A stretch of 64,000 bases of DNA from Mariannaea sp. PMI_226. Lineage: Eukaryota > Ascomycota > Sordariomycetes > Hypocreales > Nectriaceae. The first letter of the stretch is position 1; each line of letters begins with the position of its first letter. Below are positions 37,937 to 47,165 of the stretch, piece by piece. Position numbers and translations under genes: made by a program. The notes under the pieces are model-generated. The model was given only the letters and a program-made list of their open reading frames with translations. It was not told where the DNA came from and did not search any database. The stretch is taken from NCBI GenBank assembly GCA_024336345.1, contig JANFOG010000001.1, forward strand, positions 2,418,001 through 2,482,000, read 5' to 3'.

Positions 37937-39081
37937 TCATTTCGCTTCAGCCTCGGCCAACCTCATCGCCTCCTCCAAGGCTTCCTCGTCATCCTCAAAT
38001 TCATTTTCCTTGCCCTGAGGTTTCTTTGCCTCAACTTTCTTAATCTCAACTTCGGTCTCCTTGCTCGCAGACTTGGCTGCGGCTTTGACCGTCGTCTCCT
38101 TGATGACGGCCTTGGTTGAGTTGCCAGGCACCAGTGCCCAGTCAATTTCTCCATCAGCACCATACCGTTTCACAAGCCACTCATTGGCCAGCTTGAAGTG
38201 TTTGCAATCGAAGAAGCCTCTTGATGCACTCAATGGACTGGGATGAACACTTTGCAGGACCAAGTGCCTCTGTCGATCAACCTTCTGCACTCGCTTTCCG
38301 GCGGGTGTGCCCCAGGCCATATAAACGACACCTCGTGTCCGCTTTTGGGCGACAAGATCAATCACCTTCTGAGTGAAGCGTTCCCAGCCCCGATTAGAGT
38401 GAGAATTGGCTTCATGTGCCCGCACGGTGAGACAGGTATTGAGCATGAGGACACCCTCTTCCGCCCATGGGGTAAGTAAGCCACCCCTGTTTGGTGGTGT
38501 TTCAAACGAAGGATAATCCTTCTTCAGGCAAATGTACATATTCTTCAGGGAAGGCGGTGCCGGTGTGGGAGGTCGCACTGAGAAGGCCAGACCGTGGGCT
38601 TGATTCACATTGTGATAAGGGTCTTGGCCGACAATGACGACCTTGACGTTGTGGAAAGGAGTGTGACGGGACCTGGCATCACCCAAGGTTAGAATAAAAC
38701 GGACACAAGCCTTTGATGTTGTGTATGGCCTTACCATGAGTATATGTCTTCCTTAGGAGGAAACCATTTTCGACCAGCACTTGTCTCACGGTTCAAGAAT
38801 TTCTTCAGTTCGAGAAACTCCTTGGTGGTGATGTCATCCTTTAGATGGGCTAACCAACTGTCATCCAGGGTATCAATTTCGAGCTGCAGGAGATCCTTCT
38901 GCTCAGGTGTGAGACCAGCGATCCATTTTGCCTTGTCAAACTTGACTACCGGGGCGGCATTGGCAGCATTGGCAGGCTTGGGAGCAGCCCCAAAGAAGGA
39001 AGAAATGCTACCATTAGCCTTGGGCTTTTTTGTTTCGGACCCGTTTGGAGTCGAATTGGCTTTACGCTTGAGAGTCGACAT
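37937..39081 (-). CDS. UNG1: uracil-DNA glycosylase Ung1
   Basis: Removes uracil from DNA, the first step of base-excision repair. Two exons, 38735-39081 and 37937-38672; 360 aa from the first ATG (MSTLKRKANSTPNGS). Joined sequence reads DIYSWSRHTPFHNVKVVIVGQ. Catalytic water-activating loop GQDPYHN and the leucine/minor-groove loop HPSPLSASRG are intact, as is the GVLMLNTCLTV block. The N-terminus is lysine-rich (KRK, KKPK; likely nuclear localisation) and carries a PIP-box-like NGSISSFF. The protein ends in an unusual lysine/glutamate-rich tail of about 60 residues beyond the catalytic fold. The frame stays open upstream of the ATG through a basic, acid-poor stretch beginning at a TTG (39162), see findings. 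Confidence 0.95.
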
Positions 39082-40327
39082 GGTGATGGTACGAGGGTGG
39101 AGACCGCCGAGGCAAGATGGTCGATGCACGAGTCCTCGAGATGAGTGAGGAACTCTGAACAATGGAACTCTAAACGGAAGAATCGTGAAGGAGGTTGATT
39201 CAAAAGATCCTAGGGCCAGTGATAAGGTAAATATAAAGGGGCGTGGGAGCTGAGCAGGGTTGAGTCGCTAGACAACGGTTGCAACTGTACTAATGTTAAT
39301 CCGTATCCTTGAAGCCGCAGACCAGCGTCAGGGAAGAGAGTGAAATCAAGGCTGACCCAGACGCGTCCGCAAAACGCGGTTAGGCGGCAGCCATTTAACG
39401 CGATGCCCGTGACTTTGGCGTTCACGGAGGTCCCCGGCCACCGCTAAGAAAAAACTCCATGCCATCCACCTTGATCGTGCTGAGTGAAGACAATTTAGGG
39501 GCTGCATTAGTGGCTTGGGGGCGCTGAGAAAGCCTGGAGCCGACCCTAGGCAGCCGTGACGCGGGGCTTGCTTTTTCTATCTCAGCGATCACTCACCTGT
39601 CGGCTGAGTACGCTGTGTTATTCCGTAGGGACACCTACATATACTGTGTATGCGAAGAGGGACCCAGTCAAGGGGCTTCTTTATTACGCGTTGAAAGAGC
39701 GTAACCATGCTCAACAGGCTGGTAGAATTAATTAATTAATTAACCGAAGGAAAAAGAAAATAATTAATAGTCTGGCTGATTCTTGTAACCAGTCCAATGC
39801 TAAACAAGTGTCCAGCCACTTTCACCAGAGCTTTCCTCCTGAAGCAGTGTTGGATAAACGTCCCTCTCCTGACCATAGCCACACCTTATGCGCACTCCAG
39901 TGTCGCGCGTGGTTGCTTAGTCCTTCATCTAATTGGTCTATATGCTCTACAGAGTGAAGGCCGGATGCCCGTGTGAATGAATCAAATGTGCATGTCTAGT
40001 GGTCAGTAACGTTGACTCTATGCTTGATCTAGCCAGTACAGATGTAGAATATTCCTCGTTCCTCTACATTTACTTTTTCATGTAGTCCTCACGGACGGCG
40101 GCACGTTGCGTTAGTCAGCTTATTGTGAGGTGGTAACTGACGCTTTTCCGTTTGTGGCAAGCGGCCTCGGACACATTACCTCATGTCCTTTCAACTGGAC
40201 AGCTTGTTACAGAGGCTCAATCAACACCCCGCGAAATTAACAGCTAGACCTACAACATTCTTGACCTTGGAAACCCGCCATGCACTGGGCTTTTCTTAAT
40301 TACTTAGGCATATAGTCCTTGCCCATT
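39082..40327. other. intergenic, divergent promoters of UNG1 and HRD3
   Basis: 1.2 kb between two divergently transcribed start codons. It contains an AATT/TTAA simple repeat at about 39726-39743. The first 80 bases adjoining UNG1 are open in its frame but lack an ATG. No other gene is visible. Confidence 0.6.
39726..39743. repeat. AATTAATT simple repeat
   Basis: Four to five tandem AATT units in the UNG1-HRD3 intergenic region; self-complementary and AT-only. Confidence 0.85.
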
Positions 40328-42994
40328 ATGCGGCAATCGCTCGTCTGGTTTCTCCGTATGCGATTATCCCTCGTCTCGATTTCGCGATGGCAGGTTGCTA
40401 ATTTGTCCCAGTGCTTTGGCAGGCAAGCTCCGGACTTTGCACGAACGCTAAATACTACGAAGAAACCCACAATGACGATGACCCTCTCCTACGAGGAGGT
40501 CAAAATAAATTCGTTGCATCGCCAAAAACAGACGTGGTGCTGGATCAGGGCCAAAGTAGGAGCCCTCAACCAGGTAGGTGGTGGATGGAACAGAACAGGA
40601 TGAGCGGACGTGTTGACATTGTTTAGGTTCCGACCTCGTTGATGCAGCCATAATCGAGCTTAGTAAAACACCTCGATCATCCCACCAACGGAAACGGCGA
40701 CCATCAGGCTTGGTTGGCTCCATTCTGCGATACATTATCAAGACGATCCCCAGCGGTCCTGTAACTACACCCTCTCCTAGTCATGAGTCTCCTATCAGCG
40801 GGCCCTTGTTAAGCGCTGTTCAACTCCTTGAGGAAGCGGCAAAACAAAACAACTCCGATGCTCTATTCCTCTTGGCCCAGATGAATTTTTTTGGCAGCTA
40901 CAGCCACCCGAAAAACCTCGAGGTTGCCTTCGGCCACTATCAGCAGCTTGCTGCTGTACATGGGAACACAACAGCCCAGTATATGATAGGTGTCTACTAT
41001 TCGACCGGACTTGGCGATGTAGTGCCTCGCGATCAGGCCAAGGCTCTGCTATACTACACATTTGCTGCCATCGGGGGAGATATCCGGGCCGAGATGGCGA
41101 CCGCATTCCGACATCACGCTGGAATTGGGACTACCAAGAATTGCGAGACTGCAGTCAAATACTACAAAAGCGTTGCTGACAAGGCCATTGCTTGGTACCG
41201 GGATGGTCCTCCGGGAGGCAGAACTTGGATTCAACAGGCATGGCGCATCTCGGACGATAATGGAGGCATCTACGGTGAAGGAGCCAGTGCTTCTAGTGCT
41301 GGTATGAATGCATACAAAGCCAACCCTGCGTCTGATGCAAATGCCGCTATTGATGATGTCATTGAGTATCTGGACCTCATGTCTCAGAAGGGTGACTCCA
41401 AGGCTTCCTATAACCTAGGCCGGATCTATTATGAAGGCGAACGTGGTCTGGATCGCAACACACCCCTGGCGCGAAAGTACTTTTTCCTGGTAGCCTCACG
41501 TTACTGGAAAAGGGACGGCCGCGTTCTGGAGAACTACAAGCAAGGTATCGAATCGATCGCTTCAAAAGCTGCTGGCTACCTTGGTCGCATGTACTTGAGG
41601 GGGGATGGTGTTTCTCAAAACTTTGAGAGAGCGAGATTTTGGTTTGAGCTCGGTGTCTCGCAGGGGGATGCTCAATCCCAGTATGGCCTGGGTCTGATGA
41701 GCCTTCGTGGTTATGGCGCGAAAAAAGAGAACGTGAAATTCGCAATGGAGCTGTTCAAGAAGTCGGCTGATCAAGATTTTGCGCCAGCGCTTGTTCAAAT
41801 GGGCCAGCTTTATCTCGATCAGGGTGGCCAAGAAGACGTCAGAATAGCGAATAACTATTTCGAACTGGCTGGTCGACACGGCAATATTGAATCTCACTAT
41901 TACATCGCGGAAATGATTCACCATGGGGTTGGTAGGGAGAAGCTCTGTGGTGCATCACTGACCTACTACAAGAGTGTTGCAGAAAAAGCCGAGCCCCTTG
42001 TATCATCATGGAGCAACGCAAATGATGCATACGAGGCCGGTGAGTACGAGCTCGCCTTGCTTGAATACTTGCTGGCTGCTGAGCAGGGCTATGAGAAGGC
42101 CCAGACCAACGTTGCATACATGCTGGACTCGGTCCAGTCTCAGTTGCCCCTATTCTCTTCACTCCAACATCATGAAGAGAGCAAGAGCATTCTGACGAAC
42201 CCTACACTTGCGCTTATTTACTGGACGCGATCCTCCCGGCAGTCCAACGTTGACGCGCTTGTCAAGATGGGTGACTACTACTTCTATGGCGTTGGCACCA
42301 AGCCGGATATTTCCAAGGCAGTGCAGTGCTACACCGGAGCTTCTGATTATTCCCAGAGTGCCCAAGCACTATTTAATCTGGGTTGGATGCATGAAAATGG
42401 CGTGGGGCTTGTACAGGACTTCCATCTTGCCAAGAGATACTATGATCAAGCGTTGGAAGTCAACGACGAGGCATACCTCCCAGTTACACTTAGTCTTCTT
42501 AAGCTTCGCGCCCGAAGTGCGTGGAACACCCTAACGCATGGACCAATTCATTCCATCCAAGATGAACCAAGTGAGTTATCCTGCACCCCGTCACTACATA
42601 ATGTGTATTACCTATATTTGGAGGGCTTTTACTAAGATATCTAGAACCGAAAAAACATCGATCCTTCTCCGAGTGGGTTGCCAACTTCCTTCAAGATGAA
42701 GCACTCGAGTACGACGAGGAGTTTTACAGTGACAACCTGTACGATGATCCTCTCGGTGGTGAGGGGATGAGCGAAGATGATGGGATTTTGGAGAGCTTTT
42801 TAATCATTGGCGTTACTTTCGCACTTGTATTTCTCCTCTGGTGGCGACAGCGTTTGCAGCAGAGGCATCTACAACAGCAAGAGGAGATGCGAAGACAGGA
42901 GCAGGGCCTACCACCAAACCCACCTCGGGATAATGGTCGCGAGGGCGCGGAAGCGTTTGGGGAGTGGGCGGCGGGCGGTGCAGCTTTCTTGTAG
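40328..42994 (+). CDS. HRD3: ERAD E3 ligase complex subunit Hrd3 (SEL1L homologue)
   Basis: ER-membrane partner of the Hrd1 ubiquitin ligase that recruits misfolded lumenal proteins for degradation. Four exons: 40328-40355, 40412-40573, 40627-42570 and 42645-42994; 827 aa. The first exon is only 28 nt and its junction splits the signal peptide (MRQSLVWFLLLWQASSGLC); the intron has a GTATGC donor and GCTAAT branch. The lumenal part holds about ten Sel1-like repeats (for example AQYMIGVYYSTGLG, ASYNLGRIYYEGERG, AAGYLGRMYLRGDGV, SQYGLGLMSLRGYG, ALFNLGWMHENGVG). A C-terminal transmembrane helix (ESFLIIGVTFALVFLLWW) is followed by a glutamine/arginine-rich cytosolic tail. Divergent to UNG1. Confidence 0.93.
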
Positions 42995-43341
42995 GATGAA
43001 GAATGTTGGATGGAGAGTGTAGACGCGGGGAAAGGCATAAAGGCTGAGCGAGGGATGAAAGGATGGACGATGGAAGATGAAGGCACAAGGAAGGAGAATG
43101 GCAGGCTGGGCGTTTTCATTTCTCAAGGGAAAGCATTACAGCGATGGCGTATTTGGATTTTTCATTGATTGACAAGAAGCAGAACACTCCGAATAATTCC
43201 GAACGGCGGATGTATGAATGTACAGTAGTCTATGTATTGAAAGCCCGCATGGGCATAAGTCTAGATCTAAGGAGACATTTTCGCACCTCCCACTCACTTC
43301 CAGGCATTCTTTATGACAAAGAATGTACAATACGTAGCTTT

Positions 43342-43344
<3 letters not shown>

Positions 43345-43404
<60 letters not shown>
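43345..43404. repeat. (CT)30 dinucleotide microsatellite
   Basis: Thirty uninterrupted CT units, followed by imperfect CT to about 43412, some 350 bp downstream of the HRD3 stop codon. Likely polymorphic in length. A GA-rich tract lies about 150 bp downstream. Confidence 0.97.
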
Positions 43405-43413
<9 letters not shown>

Positions 43414-43555
43414 CTTTATGTTTGGCGGGAAAAGCAGGTGAATTTCGACTCGGGGGAGCCGCATTGGCACGGATGCCCGCTGGGCCTCGGAGACTTGGTT
43501 GGATTCCGGTGGACAATGGGCGCCAGGGGAAAGGAGGGATGAAAGAAGGGAGGGG

Positions 43556-43584
43556 GAGAGAGAGAGAGAAAGACAGAGAGAGGG
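43556..43584. repeat. GA-rich tract
   Basis: GAGAGAGAGAGA followed by imperfect GA units on the plus strand, complementary to the upstream (CT)30 tract; the two could pair across a loop of about 150 nt in single-stranded DNA or RNA. Confidence 0.85.
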
Positions 43585-44890
43585 CCGTCGGCATTCGCGA
43601 CTCTTAACTTGAGACAACAGTGTTGTGAGACACTTTTAGGCATGGGTTTCAAAGCCAGGGGTTCCGCACCAGGGATAATGGTTGAGGATGGCTGAAGAGG
43701 AAACGCACCACGGTACTGACGGCTACGCTGGGATTGTCATCCGGTGTCTTGGTTTGATCTTGATGCTACGCAGAGAAGTGGCCGATATGGAGACATCGGG
43801 GCCTTGGCAAACTGAACTAATCTCTGTCAACCCTCTTGTCCCCCTGCCCTTCGTTGATGTTTGCATACCATGAATTTTGGTTTGCGTCTTGGAACCGATT
43901 GAGGAGTGCATTCTATGAGTTGCAGGTAGGTTGGGGGGGAGTCGGCGATTGTAGCATGAAGGACACAAGGAAACTACCTACCTAGGGAGGTATAGATCTT
44001 GTGTTATTTGTTGATACCCTACCTTGCTGTGGGTAGCTTGGTGTATTCCAAGGAAGGTTGATTGAAGAGACTGACTTGGACTCCAATTATCTTGCTCGGC
44101 ATCTTATTCCCCGGGATTCCCGCAGAAGGCTCTCATTGAATCGAGATTGTGTATGCGATTTTGGACGCATCACCACACTGGACAACTGGGTGTTGGTGGG
44201 CCAGTGGCCCCCCCTCATTCCCTTATTCCCACATTCCCTAGACCAGGTGTGACACTTGGACTACTCAGCTGTGACGGTTCGAGGCGTGAGCTGCAACATG
44301 AGTTGCCGCAGAAGAGGCCCCCCTCCTCTCATCAGCCACGAATGGATCTCGGTGCTGCCGCAAAGGTCTCCTCCCCAAGTTGTAACGTTGAGTTAGGTAG
44401 GTATGTAGAATGGCGACCAAATGCGATCCAGATATAGTACGTGGTACAGATTACGAGCCGATAATAAATACCATGTCGCTAGCCGCCGCAGCTGCTTCAC
44501 TGCATATAATGATGAAGCAAATCATCCACATCCTTCCGCTATCTAATCTTACAGCGTAGCCTTATTCTTTGTCCTTCTTCTTCTTCTTTTTCTTTTTTGA
44601 GAAGCTTGTTCCTCGGTTTGATTCGCTTGTTGGTCATACGAACTTCGTTGGCTGCCTCTCATCGGGTCGTCACTCCATCTCACATCCCACAGACCACTAG
44701 CCCGCCCCCCCGGTCCGTCCAAGATACGTCGATCACCTGGACGACGCGAAGTCCAAGCAGTCACCTTCCCTTTCTTCTCATTCTATTCATCCAAATCACG
44801 TTCAAACCCTCGGTCGATTAATTCGTTTCCCTCTCCCATCTTCCCTCTCCCCTTTATTTTGAAAAGGGGAGCGCATCCTACGTATTCACC

Positions 44891-45540
44891 ATGGCGACTT
44901 TCGCAAAGTTGGCCTTGCTACAGCATCGCGCTGATGATACCAACACAACAACCAACGAAGATGATCGGGTTTGGGATGACGAGGGTGTTTATTGGTGGTA
45001 CAGTGATGTATGGCCTTGGTTCGATTTCCGAGTTGGCGCAAGGATAATGCTAATTAAAGCGTGCGGTCGTAGACTGGCATGATTGTTAAATGGACAATTT
45101 TCAGCACAATAACGGTCCTCTTCCTTTCTTGGCTCATCATCGGCCACTTTCACGCAAAATCAAGGCTGAAGAAAGGCTTGCAGCCTTTGGGATACCACCG
45201 AGTGAGCACCCATTATTCTGCCTTACTCGATTCTTATCAGAGACCTAGTACTAATCACTCGTAACCCGGCATCAAGGTTCTGGTGAGCAGACGAATGCGA
45301 GCCCAATACGATCCCAACTACGTACCGCCTCAACCCATCTACGGCATGTATTCTGCACCTGACAATTACGGATACCGAATGTACAATGTGCCTCCCCCAG
45401 TTTACGACCCGAGCCGTCCTCCGGTGTATGAACCTCCTGTCGGAGCGAGCAAGGTCGATCCAATGCAAGATCGGAGGGATGCTGAGCCAACCGACTATCA
45501 ACCACCTCTCGGTCCTCCGCCGGCGGCCATGCGGCAATAG
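44891..45540 (+). CDS. small single-pass membrane protein with PPxY motifs
   Basis: Three exons, 44891-45007, 45073-45201 and 45277-45540; 169 aa. The N-terminus (MATFAKLALLQHRADDT) is followed by an acidic segment with WDDEGVYWWYSD, then one hydrophobic helix (WTIFSTITVLFLSWLIIGHF, about residues 46-65) and a basic juxtamembrane stretch (HAKSRLKKG). The C-terminal tail is proline/tyrosine-rich with two PPVY motifs (VPPPVYDPSRPPVYEPP), the sequence bound by WW domains of Nedd4/Rsp5 ubiquitin ligases. The layout recalls Rcr1/Rcr2-type Rsp5 adaptors of yeast, but I see no firm homology and do not name it. Topology and function are inferred. Confidence 0.8.
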
Positions 45541-45882
45541 TGGGAAAGCAGGTTGGGCAAGGGGAAACCACGGTTTGGAGTTTGAATTTTTTTTATTGAT
45601 CGCTGGCTGGCACTGAGATCCATGATGATGAACGAAGGGAAACGGCGCAGTGTGTCCAGGGACAATGTATGTATTGATTGATGTTGAGCCTGGCCTGGGT
45701 TGGGCACACCGATAGAATGTACCTAAATATCCTAGTAAAAGAAACGATTCAAAATACCCAATGTCTTGTCTTGCAAGATGCGGAGGCCATAGCAAAGCTC
45801 CGCGTCGCTAAATATCCGAAACTCCCACTTGCGCCTGGGTATATATATGTACATATAACGTCTAGGAAGTCAGTGGTGTGTT
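45541..45882. other. intergenic between convergent genes
   Basis: 342 bp holding the 3' untranslated regions of the PPxY protein gene and the 260-aa gene. No feature of note apart from an ATATATATGTACATATA stretch near 45841. Confidence 0.6.
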
Positions 45883-46810
45883 CTAGTCCACGTCCATCGC
45901 ATCAAAGTCAAGGCCAACCGAGGTTACGTTGACATCCTTGTTCGTCTTATCTGCAGAGGATGCTGGAATTGTGGCTATCGTGGTGGGAGCCGTGGGACTC
46001 GTGGGACTCGTGGAACTCGTATAAGGGGTCTTACCCTCCTGTTGCAAACGCTGTTGATCCCTCACACGACGACGCGATTCGATAATGGCCTTGCGGACAC
46101 TGTCCTTGTCTTCAGGAACTGACAAGGACTTTGGATCACTATAGAGCACGACCTGCATGCCAGCAAGCTCGCCATCCTTGTTAGCCAGGACAGAAGGAGG
46201 GATTCGATTGTCGCGCAGGTGCTTCTCGATATCGGGAAGGAAGATTAGTTTGGCATCCTCAGAGTCGCTGTCAGATGAGAGCTCGTCGTCGATGTTGTAA
46301 ATGTAGACTTTGTGCTTCGAGTCGTCTAGTTGCATCACGTCATCAGGAACAGAATTGCTATGAGAACTGGATGAGGATGCATTATTGGCAGGAGTAGTGC
46401 TGGCGGAGGTGGCGGCGGTAGTAACAGTTCTGGATGGCGAGGGGGTCTCAACGGGGACGTAGAGCTTGCTACAGTCTCTCTCTATTTGCGGGGTGTCAGC
46501 GATTTGTGACTAACAGAACGAACGGATATGCATAGCATATTATTGGGGTATTATTACTATTATTATTATAGCATTGTAAGGGTAGGGAGGGAAACAAGAA
46601 AAGAGAGTGCGAGCGCAACAACATACCTAAATTAAGAATGCTCATGCGCTTCGATAGTCGCTCATTATCCTGTATATCGGCCTTTCTCTTCCGACGTCGC
46701 ATCCTCGTTTGTTGGTTGAGAGCATCTGTGTCATGGCTGGCGGCGGCGGGCGTGGCAGCGGCAGCGGCCGGCGACACGGAGGATGGAGATTGCGCTCCGT
46801 GCAGCATCAT
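45883..46810 (-). CDS. conserved fungal protein of unknown function, 260 aa
   Basis: Two exons, 46627-46810 and 45883-46481, joined as ...SKRMSILNLERDCSKLYVPVETPS...; the joined frame is continuous. The N-terminus is Ala/Ser-rich, then strongly basic (RMRRRKRKAD, a likely nuclear localisation signal). After a Ser/Thr-rich linker comes the part that looks most conserved: KHKVYIYNIDDELSS, an acidic SDSDSED patch, then LIFLPDIEKHLRDNRIPPSVL, GMQVVLYSDPKSLSVPED and a basic helix RKAIIESRRRVRDQQ. I do not recognise a characterised family. It is divergent to ALA1, with only 355 bp to the first ALA1 ATG. Confidence 0.75.
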
Positions 46811-47165
46811 TGTGCTGGAGCCGATGAAATTCCCCGCGCCTGGAACGCTTTTTTCAGGGGACCGCCCTCACCTTTTTCACATCCAAGGGAAGCAGGCAAC
46901 GGCGAAGGCGACAACAGCGTCGAAGGCGACAACTCCAACAGGGTGCACGCACCGCACACTCGCACACGCTCGCACGTGCAAGCAAGCAAGCAAGCAGACA
47001 AACGGACAAGTCAGAGCGGAGAGAGGGGGAGCGGAGCGCAAACGGGAAGGGTCTCGGCAGCGATAAGCGATTGAAAGTGAGGCTGGTGGAATTGATGCAG
47101 GGTTTGAATTGAAGCGACTTCGCTGCGTGCGTCCTTCTCCTCTCCTGGCTTTTGATAAGGTCAAT
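46811..47165. promoter_or_regulatory. shared divergent promoter, 260-aa gene / ALA1
   Basis: 355 bp between the two outermost start codons, rich in GCAAGCAAGCAAGC-type and GGAGAGAGGGGGAG sequence. Both core promoters must lie here or, for ALA1, partly inside the region 47166-47522. Confidence 0.5.

Larger units (their letters stand above)
42995..44890. other. intergenic: HRD3 3' region and next promoter
   Basis: 1.9 kb with no supported gene. It holds the (CT)30 microsatellite and a facing GA tract, and CT-rich sequence just before 44890 that fits a promoter for the downstream plus-strand gene. Confidence 0.65.

Noticed and set aside
43144..43617. SerLeu-repeat and ArgGlu-repeat open frames
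   Set aside because: They are translations of the (CT)30/(GA) microsatellite; no independent coding evidence.
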